A stretch of DNA of 64,000 nt from Anaeramoeba flamelloides. Lineage: Eukaryota; Metamonada; Anaeramoebidae. The position numbers and the translations under genes are program-made. Within the stretch, counting starts at the first letter, position 1. Each line of letters opens with the position of its first letter. The notes under the pieces were generated by a model. The model worked only from the letters and a program-made list of their open reading frames with translations. It did not search any database and was not told the DNA's origin. Shown here one piece after another: positions 44,465 to 55,383 of this stretch. The DNA is taken from positions 4,836,001 through 4,900,000 of the forward strand of contig JANTQA010000033.1 in assembly GCA_027625915.1 (NCBI GenBank), read 5' to 3'.

Positions 44465-45082
44465 AGGCATTCCTTTTTTTGTTTATTCTATTTTTTTCTT
44501 TCTTTCTTTCTTTCTTCTCCCTCATCTTCATTTTTGTACTAATTTCGAAACAAAATAATATTTAATAAAATTATTTTGAATATAGTTATGTTTTTAAACT
44601 TTGGCATATTTGTAATTTACCTTATCAGTTGTTCAAATACCTCTTTATAAACTTTGGCAAAAACTAAACTAAAATTAAAAATTTTGGATACAGTTAAAAC
44701 TGTGGAAAGAATCGCAAAAATACAGTTTTATTCGAATTGGAAATAACTTTGTTTTTTTAAAAATATTTAAATCATTTTTGGAATAAAAAAATTGAATTCC
44801 CGAAAGCAAATAAAGAGAGTTTGTTGTTCAAGTTTCATTGAATATTTCTGAAAAGAAGTTCTATATTGACTTTGGGGATTACCCAAAAGAATTATCACCC
44901 TTTCTATGGTGATCTAAGCTATTTCCCAAAAATGTTGGCTCGTTTTATAATGTTAATGGAAGTTGTTTTTGGTTGTTTATTCCAGTATTCTTTACAAAAA
45001 ATTTTTAAATTTTTATGGATGAGAATCATTTTTTTCTCATTTTTTGTAAATTTTTGTTTTGCTTTTTCATTTTTTGTTTTTC

Positions 45083-45113
<31 letters not shown>

Positions 45114-45866
45114 TCCTGTGGAAAAAAAAAAAAGATCTTGGAAAATACCAAAAAACAATGACACAGAAAATTGAGGTAATGTAACATCTCTTAAAATGAA
45201 TTTAATTATTAATAAAAAATCTTGTTGTTAACGTTTTTTTCAGTGAAAGTTCATTAATAAATAATTCAAAATGCTCTTTTTAAAAAAATGTAATTTCACT
45301 TTTTTTTTAGTTTTTGGATTTTATTTTTTTTTAATCTTTAAAATATCAGGTTTTTATATATTTAGAATGACTTACAATTGAATTATAAATCATTTTTAAT
45401 TTATAATTGTTCTTTATTACTAAATCTATAAAAGACTAATATTTTTAGATATTATTAAAGAAAATTATCAAATATGATAAAAAAACCGAAATGCAATTTT
45501 TGGAATAAATATTACAGATTTATTATTATTATTGTTTGAATGAAAAAAGTTAAACGAGAATATATTTCCCAGATAATAATAATATCCATTTTAAAACGAA
45601 ATTTCAGATTCTCATTTTTATTAATGTGAAATTGTATTTTCTATTGAGATATTTTTTTCGACTTGATAAAAAAAGACTTCAAAAAAAGAAAATAATAATA
45701 AAAAAATTTATAAAAAATAAAAACTTAAAAAGAAAAAGAAAGAAAAGAAAAATTGAAAGAAAAAAAAATCTGATCAGAATTTTTAATTTTGATGAGAATA
45801 TCAATTAATAGACTCAAAACAACTTGGATTAATTGTACAAAGTGATTCAAAGTTTTTGACAATATT

Positions 45867-46205
45867 TTACTTTATCCTTAGATTTATCTTGTAACTATCA
45901 TCTAAATAAGGTGTTTTATTTTCATTATTTTTGACTAAACTGATTTTGGATGTAATAAAGTTAGATATTTCGCTTTTTAAAAAGTGTGAGCACTCAATTA
46001 TATTATTATTTACACGATGAAAATTTAAGTAATTTTGATTATTTTCACTAATTTTAATAATTAAATTTTTCAAAAAACAAGTCACACTTTTTTCCATAAT
46101 AGTTGGCTCGGAAATCAAATAAAATAGTTTAAAATACACACAATTATGTTTCTGTGGATTCACTCTTTGAGTAGTTTCAAACACCCTTGTGAACCCATTT
46201 ATCAA
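45867..46205 (-). CDS. Doubtful open frame, possible gene fragment
   Basis: An uninterrupted frame of about 113 codons whose composition looks more protein-like than its surroundings (FETTQRVNPQKHNCVYFKLF, then LKNLIIKISENNQNYLNF). No ATG or clear acceptor lies at its upstream end, and I recognise no domain. It may be a relic of an exon or a gene fragment, or chance. Confidence 0.2.
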   Translation of the reverse strand: MINGFTRVFETTQRVNPQKHNCVYFKLFYLISEPTIMEKSVTCFLKNLIIKISENNQNYLNFHRVNNNIIECSHFLKSEISNFITSKISLVKNNENKTPYLDDSYKINLRIK

Positions 46206-46679
46206 TTCAAAATGATTTTTAGAAAAAAATAATTAATATATTTTTTCAAAATGTTCATAAAATTAAAATTTTAAAGATTCAGCTTTGATTTACTTTTACT
46301 CTGATCACATATTGAGTAAATTATGTTATTTTTATTCAAAGTTTCAATATAATGTAGCGTTGTTGTTAATATAATCCATTTGTATTTTTTTTTACCCTGT
46401 TTTTATTTACAAAATTTATTTCTTTTTCCAAAAAAAGCTATTTTATTAAATTATCTTCGAAATACACAACATAAAATAAGTAAATAGGTAATATAATTTT
46501 CTAAAAGTTCTTTTTTTTTGAAAAAAAATTGATAAAAAAGATAGATCAAATTTATAAATTTTTCGCTCAGATAATTATGAGAATTTTTGTATTCAATTTT
46601 CACCATCAAAAAACACAATTAAATTTCAAAAAGATTTTGAGAAATTACAAAATATTTGGAAACAAATTCAAATTCCTTA

Positions 46680-46872
46680 CAGTCAGTTTCAAATTTAAGG
46701 TACAAACTTTCAACGAAATTTAGGCACAAAACAATCTCAAATCAAAGCACAAAATTTGGTTTTTTTTTTATACAAATTATTTTACTAGAATCTGAATTGT
46801 GTACCTTAATTTGAGAATTTTGTTATGCCTTAAATTTCGTTGCAGTTTATGCCTTAAAAGTGGAACTGACTG
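46680..46872. mobile_element. Tc1/mariner-type MITE, family M1 copy 2
   Basis: TA|CAGTCAGTTTCAAATTTAAG at the left and GCCTTAAAAGTGGAACTGACTG-like sequence at the right with TA after it. The interior shares ACAAACTTTCAACGAAATTT with the 57802 copy. Confidence 0.8.
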
Positions 46873-48601
46873 TATATAAAATAGACTGAAAATATCAAGG
46901 GTTTTAAATTCAAAATTGGTTTGGCCTTAGTTAAACTATTGTATAACAAAATAGATTTTCGTTTACAAATAAAAAGAATAAAAATTTTGATAATTATTTT
47001 GAAAAATCGGTCTGTTGGTATTGGATGTTAAAAAAAAATAAATTATTAAAGTTTGCAAATTGAAAATGAACAAAAAAGAGAAAATAACCTTACTGACCTT
47101 AAATTAAATTTTTTTCAAAAATTGTTTCTTTATTTCTGAAAAAATTTTAGAAAAATAATATTTGTGTTTTTTTAAAAGTCAAACACTTAAGGACTACGTT
47201 TTTAGGTGAAAACAGTGAAATAATGTATAAAACCACACTTGAATAAGTAGTAAGCCAAGTTATATTTGTCCAAAAGAGAATTTCTTTTAGAAAAAATGTG
47301 AAATTTTCACAATTTCAACAATTTTCACAATTTTTACATTATTTGATTCTGCTAAATTTTGATTTCAATATTTTAAAATTTCCATTTCAACTTTCGAAAC
47401 TCACACTATTTTCTAGAGCTGTTCTACATATTTTTTAAATTTGCTTTTACAAGTTTGAAATATTCCAAAATTTAAAATACACTTGAAAATCCCCAAAAGA
47501 CATTTTTTGCAATTATTTTTTGTGTTATTTTCAATTTTCCTTTTCATGGATAAACAAAGAAAAATTGTCTTGGTAAAAAGGTAAAGATGACTTAAAAAAT
47601 GTTTTTTTTTTTTTTTTTCTTCAATTTCTTCCTTGAAATTTTTTTGTGAGAAGCGAAAGTGAAATAACACAATTATCAACCCCCTCAAGGGTGGGAACGT
47701 AGTACTTAACTTTTCGAAATATTTGAATTTTTAGAAATGAAAATCCTGAAGAGTATTCTGTTTTATGGTTTATTAATATTTATTTACAACAAATAACTGC
47801 CTTTGTATTCAAAAAATCAAAAAACATTCATAGTATAAAAAAATATTTTTTCAAATTAATACTGTTTTATATAAAATAAAATGAATAAAATTTTCATTCA
47901 GCTATCAAAAAAATCTATTAAAAAAAATATAACCAATCTTCAAAGATCATAAACCCTAAAACGAAAAATAATAATTTAAGTTTCTTTTTCAATAAAAAAA
48001 TTTGAAAGGTTACATCAATAAAAAAATCTTTTTTTTAGGCAAAAGTGAATAAAAATTTGTTCCCTTTATTTTACAACAAATAGTAATGGGAAACTGTTTC
48101 ACCAACTTTTCATTTTTTTATTTCCTTTTTCAAATTGAGTTTTTAAATTATAAATTACAACATATTTTGTTGAGAACTTTTTTAAGAAAATAACAATATG
48201 GAAAAGGGAGCAAAATATTTTTTCCCATTTTATTAATACAACTAATTGTAACAAAGTTTAAACAGAAAATGAATCAAGATTTTGATTCTATATTTCATTT
48301 CTAACAATTTCATTTTTGATTGATTTAATAGTGATCTTTTTTCCATAAATTATTCCAAATAGTTAAAAACTTAAATAAATTTAATTTGATAAGAGGAAAA
48401 TAATCATAAAAAATAGAGAAAAACAAGACAAGAATCAAATCCAAGAAGTTAGAATACCATAACCTTTTGCCAACAAAATTTATTATTAATTTTTTGAAAT
48501 AGATTCTCAAATACCCGAACCTTCCTTCACTAAAGATTTCAACAAGAGAAAAAACAAGATTTCTTCCAAATTTGCAAAATTTATTCATTTTCTCTCAAAA
48601 T

Positions 48602-49636
48602 ATGTTGAAACTTATTTTGTTAATCATTCTTCTATTTTCAGTAATTGCTTGTTCCGAGCATTCAATTTTTCTTGACAACTATCCAGGTAATCTCTATTTA
48701 GTTGAATTACAACATCTTGATTCACCTGATGAGATCAGTATCTTGCCTAGCAATGAGATTTATGACATCACCCCAGCTGGGTTTGTTGAAAAATGCGGCA
48801 ACCCAGACGTCTTATCAAACACAGACTGTGAAGACGGTGTCACAGATATTGTATTTCCATCCAACAAAGAAGGCTATTGGCAAATCTACCATGGCAAAGT
48901 TGACATTAATAGCAAGACGATCACTAATTTAAGTGCCATTGTCAGCAACCCAGATGAAAGGTACGAAGATCCCCGTATTTCGTGGAATGGCACAAAGCTT
49001 CTTTTTAAATGTGGCACAAATGATAATTTAAATCTCTGTGTCTGCGACTTTCCTGAGGGGACAAACAAAAGAACAATTGTTGACACAAGCTCAGAATTGT
49101 GGGGTCCAGCATGGTCTCCAACCGATCAGAATTTAATTTCATACACTGATCGGACGCAAGGAACTCAAGAATCTGATGAAGTTTATGTGTACGATTATTC
49201 CACATCACAAACAACACGGTTGACAGACAACGATCACCCAGATATGTATACAACGATCCTGAAAGACGGGAGAATTATTTGGGCTTATTATAATTCAGAA
49301 ATAAGTCTTGACAATTTGCTTGTTGCGGATATCAACGACTTGTCAAGCAAAATTGAAATCAATGTTACAGGATCAGACGACGATGCTTATGCTTTTAAAA
49401 ATCGGGAAAACTGGTTTGCCTTTGTCGGTATTACTGATTCACAATACTCCTTATTTTTGTATGATTTAAACTCTGAAAATCACTACCAAATTACAGAAAA
49501 TCTTAATGTTCTTGGGCCTGTTGTTTTTGAAATAAGTAAAGAACAGGAGGATCAATCTAATGGATCAACAAAAGTTTCTTTCTCTGTTTTAATATTCTTA
49601 ACATATGCGCTCTTCTATTTCATTACGAGTTCTTAA
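48602..49636 (+). CDS. Secreted TolB-like beta-propeller protein, probably GPI-anchored
   Basis: The 344-residue frame opens with a signal peptide (MLKLILLIILLFSVIACS). The ATG at 48602 is chosen because it starts directly at the hydrophobic core; the ten codons upstream lack an ATG. The body shows repeats of the TolB/PD40 kind: DPRISWNGTKLLFKCG, GPAWSPTDQNLISYTDR, EVYVYDYSTSQTTRLTDN and SLFLYDLNSENHYQITEN. The C-terminus is a small-residue site (SNGST) followed by a hydrophobic tail to the end (VSFSVLIFLTYALFYFITSS), the pattern of a GPI-attachment signal. A surface or lysosomal role is inferred; the ligand is unknown. Paired cysteines near 72-86 and 142-152 fit an exported protein. PD40 propellers are commonest in bacteria, so a transferred origin is possible but not shown. 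No intron is needed. Confidence 0.85.
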   Translation: MLKLILLIILLFSVIACSEHSIFLDNYPGNLYLVELQHLDSPDEISILPSNEIYDITPAGFVEKCGNPDVLSNTDCEDGVTDIVFPSNKEGYWQIYHGKVDINSKTITNLSAIVSNPDERYEDPRISWNGTKLLFKCGTNDNLNLCVCDFPEGTNKRTIVDTSSELWGPAWSPTDQNLISYTDRTQGTQESDEVYVYDYSTSQTTRLTDNDHPDMYTTILKDGRIIWAYYNSEISLDNLLVADINDLSSKIEINVTGSDDDAYAFKNRENWFAFVGITDSQYSLFLYDLNSENHYQITENLNVLGPVVFEISKEQEDQSNGSTKVSFSVLIFLTYALFYFITSS

Positions 49637-51557
49637 AAATTAAAAAAAAATTCACAATCAATTTTTGGCAGTTTAGTAACCAAGTAGGTAACTTTTTTCA
49701 TTTTTGAAAATTTTAATTGCTAGAACCTTATGGAAATAATATTTTTTTGAGTGACATGAGATATTCAAACTTGTAAATCAGAATGTCATTTATTAATCTA
49801 TTTGTTAAAAGAAAGAGAACTCAAAATAAATCAGATTTTGAATCTTTAATTTTTCAATTTTTTTGGCATTATTTTTATCGAATTTTTGATTTTGTTATAT
49901 TATGTTTTGAATCTAGAAATTTATTAAAATTAAATGCTTGAAATTAATCAATCACAATTCCAAAAAAACAGACATGAGAAGGTGTATACATTGAAAAAAT
50001 CTTTTCTTTTTGAATACCAAAAAAAGAAAGATCATCTCTCCAAATAAATTTGTTGAAATCAAGAATGAAAAAAAAAAAAAATCCGACCAAATCCTATTTT
50101 AAAAAGATGTTGATTCTTTATCTTCTTAATTTTAGATGTATTCGAATTAGTTATTACCTTAGATCCCCCCCACCACCCATTTTTTATTATTATTTTAAAA
50201 AACCTTTTGTGACAAATTTGTTTTCAAATTCTCTTTTCAAATATTTTTATTAAACAAAAATAAAATAAAGAATACTATTTCAAAAATTAAAAAAATGGGG
50301 TTGAATTCTCAGAATCAAAAAACGGTTAAAAAAAATCAACCATAAGAAAAACAAAAAGATCGTTAAAATAAAAATAATGATTAAGAATTATTTGAATTTT
50401 TAAATTTAATAGGAAATACATAATTTTCAAATCAAATAAATAATCCAAGAAACATTTTATTATCTAGATGAATTTAAAAAGTATCAAACTTTCAATAACC
50501 AAAATATCATTAGATGAATTAAAGGAAAAGAGGGATTTAAATTCATTTAAATAAAATTGATTAAAAAATTTTTTTAAAAATTTTTTCAATTTATTTATTT
50601 CGATGAATAATTTAAAAACAAAACTGAGGAAAGAAGAAATGACCCTTTAACAATTTACAAGTAATCTCAATAAATAATTTTTCTATTTTTACTTTTTGCC
50701 TTTATTTCTTGATTCCTACTTCTATTATTTTGATTTCGAGTGTTTTAATTTATAGTTCAATATAATTCCAAATGATAATCCCCAATTTCTATTTATTTAA
50801 ACTTCTATTTTGTTCACTTAAAGAAATATTTTCCATAACAAAATTGCTCAGAAACAGAGTGGCTCTAATTTGGTAAAATGTTCCGACCTACTAAAATCAG
50901 AATAAAATTAAAGTCTCTTTACTCATTACATACATATTGGTATTTTTTTTTTTTTCAGGGAAATATCACATTGGTAGAAATCTTTATAAGGTTAATAGGT
51001 CTTTAAATATGAAGTTGTATATTTTTAATTTAATTAAAAGTTTAAAAAAACATATTATAGTAAATTTTTTCTACTGTTTATTTTCATTGGGAGATGGTAC
51101 TATAATAATCATATTACTGTAAAAGTGATAATTTTTAACTGGTTCTGAAAATTATTGGTTGTTTCTTGGGATAAAAATAAAAAATACAAATTCTAAAAAG
51201 AATTTCGAAGGAAAAAATTTTTTTTTCAAAATATAGATTTTATTCTTTTATTGATACCTTAATTTTAACTTTTTTCTCATCTTGAATAGATTCAATTAAT
51301 CTTTATTCATTATTCAAATAGTTACAATTCCGTCTTAAAAGTGAGTTTAAAGAAGAAATGTTTTGTGTTTTCTATTTTTTTCTCTTTTCAAAACAACAAG
51401 AAAGGATAAAGTTCTCTTGAAAAATTGTAATTTATTATTGTTTAATGACCATTATTTTTTTTTCTTCTAAATATGATTAATATCTATTGAACGAGAAATT
51501 TATATAAAAAATTTTCTTTTTGTGGACATTTTCAAAAATAATTTCATAATTTTTAAA

Positions 51558-51892
51558 GTTTTTTTGATGAAATTGTTTTTTTTTTTTTCATTAATGGTGA
51601 CACTTTTTGGGTATTCCCACCGAGATAAGAAAACTTGACAGTATATCCAATAATTTTAATTTTAACCATTTAAAGGCGAAAGAAAGATGATTTAGAGTAG
51701 AAACATAAAATAAAAATCGAAAACACTTATTCCAAAAATAAACCCAGCCCAAAAATCTCCAATGGTTTATCAAAAGGAGTTTATTGTTATTTAAAACATT
51801 GATCATATTTTCAAGTTTACTGATTATTGTGAAAATACCCAAAAAGTGTCACCATTAATGAAAAAACACTTTTTTCATCAAAAAAACTTTAA
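51558..51892. mobile_element. MITE with 57-bp terminal inverted repeats
   Basis: The left arm ends CATTAATGGTGACACTTTTT then GGGTATT. The right arm starts AATACCCAAAAAGTGTCACC then ATTAATG. The outer parts (AAAGTTTTTTTGATGAAA and inverse) also pair. About 335 bp overall. The frame between the arms has no recognisable domain. Confidence 0.75.
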
Positions 51893-52099
51893 AAAAAATT
51901 CAATATTTGTTGCAAATGTATAATTATAATATATCATTCTGAAAAAAGAGATAAAAATGAATAATAATTTTTTTTTTAACAATGAAAAGTTCTAATAATA
52001 TGTTCTTCTTAATGGAGTGAGTAATTTTTTTAAATTTAAGTATCTAGTCACTCAGGTTGAAAATAATTTCTGAAATGGAAAAAAAAAAATTGTAATTTT

Positions 52100-52740
52100 T
52101 ATGAGTGCCTAATAACAACCATAAACTAACCAACATTGTGAAGCATGATAAATCTCCAAAAATAAACAATCAAGAAAGAGGATATTTTTAGAAAAAGGTG
52201 CCTAAGAGCAACACTCGATTTATAATTAGAATAGTTAGAATTATAATTTTGAAACAACCATGTTAGTTTTGAAGTGTCGCTCTTTGGCACTTTTTGGTAT
52301 CTTGATGATTTTTTTTTTCATTTTTTTCGATTTTTCAAATGAGCTATTTTATTCTCAAGAATATTACAAGACAATTAATTTGGCAAATATAAAGGGATAC
52401 AAATTAACCAGAAATTATGTAAAATAGAATTATAAGCTTTGTATTCTTTTAGAAAACAATTTGTTTAAAATCAAAGAAATTTTCCTATTTGGAAATTTAA
52501 AAAAAGAAACAAGTGAATTTTTAAAAAAAATTCACTTTTTTGGGAATTTAGAATTATTTAAAACTTATATTTATTCGTTTATTATTTTGCCAATATTGAT
52601 CCTAATGAAATTTTTTTGGTTCATTTGAATTTTTAACAATCAAAAGAACAAACAATTCCATAAAACTCTTTATGGTTTGAAGCCGCCTCTTGGGTATGGA
52701 GATAATCCACGATAAATGACTTTACCCTTAAAGAATAATT
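52100..52740 (+). repeat. Repeat family copy with unoccupied MITE site
   Basis: Parallels 38240-39400: GAAGCATGATAAATCTCC, TTTTTCAAATGAGCTATTTT, CTCAAGAATATTACAAGA, CAATCAAAAGAACAAA and a final GACTTTACCCTTA. The right part also matches the right half of the foldback element 35922-37919. Confidence 0.55.
52192..52303. mobile_element. Small MITE-like inverted repeat
   Basis: Left AAGGTGCCTAAGAGCAACAC and right GTGTCGCTCTTTGGCACTTT are inverted copies separated by ~65 bp. It sits inside a copy of the larger repeat family. Confidence 0.55.
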
Positions 52741-53363
52741 TATACCCTTAATTTTTTTACACGAAAAGAATAGCACAATCCATACAAATACTTTCAAGAC
52801 TTTTTAGAACTTTCAGGCTGACAGTCTGCAAGATTTCAGTCTCTGATATTCTTTCATATTGTTTCAAATTTCAAATACTTTGTACAAACTTTTGTAAGCC
52901 AAAAAAAGGGATAAAAATAATAATTAACAAAAGATAACATTTTGAATTTAAATGAAATTTTTGAAAGTTATCTAAAAGAAAAATATTTGTAAACTTTCAA
53001 TAACCTGAAACTCTTTTTATGAAAACCAAAAATTGGAAAGTTGTTTAAATTACATGTTTTTAAAAGTATAACTTGTAGAAACTTTTAAATTGAAAGTTGT
53101 TGCATTGTGATCTTGTAATTCCTTTCAAAATTTGGAACAATTTCAAAAAAACAAAGTGTTGCTAAGGAAAAAAAGTGACTACAATTTTTATGCTATTCTT
53201 GTCGTGTATCATCAAAATTTTTTCATTTTTTTCTTTTAATTTCTTGACGAAAAATGTAATTTTTTTAATTTGTTTTTTCCTTTTTTCTTGAATTCTTTTT
53301 ACCCTCGATCATTAAAATTTTTTTCATTTTATTCTATTCTCTCTATTTCTATTTTCAAAGAAA

Positions 53364-55383
53364 ATGTATCTTCTTAAATCAAACTTTGCAAAAAAAACAC
53401 CCCTTGCTCTTCAATCATTAGTAACTCGATCCTTAAGAGTTAGCCCTTTATTTGAAGAACAAAAACCACTTCATTTCAAAAAGAAACTTGCTGGGCTTAG
53501 AAGTAAAGAACTCTAATCATTTAAATTATTTGTTTTTATAGGAATTACTAAAGTAATTTAATTTTTTTTTTTTTTTCTCCCTTTTTCTCTTAATAGAACA
53601 AACCAAACTTGGAGGAGGAAAAAGAAGAGTTGACAACCAACACAAAAAAGGTAAATTAACTGCCCGTGAAAGAATTGATCTTCTTCTTGATAAAGGAAGT
53701 TTCCGTGAATATGACGCATTTGTTGAACACAGATGTACTCTTTTTGGGATGGAAAAAAATCATGTAAAATTAACATTCAAAATTTTTCTTTTTTAATTTA
53801 TTTTTTTTTTTATTCAACCAAATAAAACAAATAAAACAAATAAAAAAAATCAAAACTAACAAAATGCCAATACAAATCTTTCATTATTTTTTGTATTGTT
53901 TTCCTTTTAATGTTAATTCTGTAGATCCCAGGTGATGGTATTGTAACTGGGCATGGTACAATTAACGGAAGATTAACATATCTCTTTTCACAAGACTTCA
54001 CAGTCTTTGGTGGATCCCTTTCGGAACAACACGCTTGGAAAATGTGTAAAATGATGGATAAGGCTGTTCTTGTTGGCGCGCCAATGATCGGAATCAATGA
54101 CTCTGGTGGAGCCCGTATCCATGAAGGGATCGACTCACTTTCTGGATACTCAGAAGTATTTCAAAGAAATGTAATGTCTTCAGGCGTTGTCCCACAAATT
54201 AGTTTAATCATGGGTCCATGTGCTGGTGGTGCTGTCTATTCTCCAGCAAGTATGAATTTCCTACCTTTTTTTTCTTTAATTTTTTTTATTTTTTTTGCTT
54301 TTTTAAGCGAAATCCTTTTTAATTTTAATTTCTCCCTTGAAAAATTTCATGTATTTTTTTCTTATTTTCATTTTTAATTTTTTTCAATTCACAGTCACCG
54401 ATTTTGTCTTTATGGTAAAAGACACCTCCTATATGTTTGTTACTGGACCAGATGTTGTCAAGGCTGTCTGTCATGAAGATGTCACAAAGGAAGAACTTGG
54501 AGGCTCAAGCGCACATACCAAGAAATCAGGTGTAGCTCATTTAGCCTATGAAAACGATATTGAAACACTCCTAAAGGCCAGAGAATTCTTTGATTTCTTA
54601 CCACTTTCCAACAAAGACTCTGTCCCAATCAGAGAAACAAGCGATCCAAGAACCAGAAAGGACATGTATTTGGACAACATTGTTCCATTAGATCCAAACA
54701 AGCCATATGACATTAAAGATGTCATTAAGGGTATTGCAGACGACGGAAACTTTTTCGAAATCATGCCAGACTTTGCCAGAAACATTGTCATCGGATTTGG
54801 AAGAATGGAAGGAAGGACAACTGCCTTTGTCGCAAATCAACCAAAGGAACTTGCAGGATGTTTAGATATCAATGCCTCCACCAAAGGTGCCAGATTTATT
54901 AGATTCTGTGATGCCTTCAACATCCCAATCGTTACACTTGTCGATGTACCAGGGTTTTTGCCAGGTACTGATCAAGAATGGAATGGGATCATTTCCAATG
55001 GCGCCAAATTAATTTACGCCTACGCAGAAGTAACTGTACCAAAGATTGCCGTTGTTGTAAGAAAATCGTATGGCGGTGCTTATTGTGTAATGTCCTCAAA
55101 GCATCTTAGAGGTGACGTCAACTACTCCTGGCCAACTGGTGAAATCGCCGTAATGGGTGCTAAAGGTGCCGTAGAAATCATCTTTAGAGGACAAGACGTC
55201 AAAAAAAGAGAACTCGAATACACAGAGCAACTCTGTAACCCAATGCCAGCAGCACAAAGAGGTTATATTGATGACATCATTATCCCATCGACTTCCAGAC
55301 AAAGAATTTGTGAAGACTTGGAAGAATTAAGAACCAAAAAATTGGAAAACCCTTGGAAAAAACATGGAAATATCCCTCTTTAA
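53364..55383 (+). CDS. PCCB: Propionyl-CoA carboxylase beta chain (carboxyltransferase), four exons
   Basis: Transfers the carboxyl group from carboxybiotin to propionyl-CoA, giving methylmalonyl-CoA, or runs in reverse in propionate formation. Exons 53364-53502, 53597-53763, 53925-54249 and 54395-55383 join in phase to 539 residues, the same length as human PCCB. Acceptors are TAATAG|, CTGTAG| and CACAG|; donors A|GTAAAG, CAT|GTAAAA and A|GTATGA. Motifs: [81 protein letters not shown] and [16 protein letters not shown]. These include the glycine-rich oxyanion turns of both crotonase-like halves. The first ~40 residues are basic and acid-poor ([20 protein letters not shown] then TRSLRVSPL), an N-terminal presequence for a mitochondrion-related organelle. 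Codon use is G/C-richer than the spacer. A biotin-carrying alpha chain would be needed and is not in this window. Confidence 0.96.

Larger units (their letters stand above)
44465..48601. other. Spacer, one doubtful open frame and one MITE
   Basis: Between the SRPK gene and the secreted propeller gene. It holds the MITE at 46680-46872 and the unexplained minus-strand frame at 45867-46205. The frames at 44866-45108 and 47413-47688 are Phe- and Lys-rich with no motif. Confidence 0.5.
49637..53363. other. Spacer with inverted-repeat elements, no supported gene
   Basis: Contains the TIR element 51558-51892, a ~110 bp element at 52192-52303, and a member of the 35922-37919 repeat family (about 52100-52740). 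The only longer frame (51591-51842, minus) lies wholly inside the TIR element and shows no transposase motif. Confidence 0.55.

Noticed and set aside
51591-51842. 83-codon minus-strand frame as a gene
   Set aside because: It lies entirely between the arms of a TIR element and has no recognisable domain.
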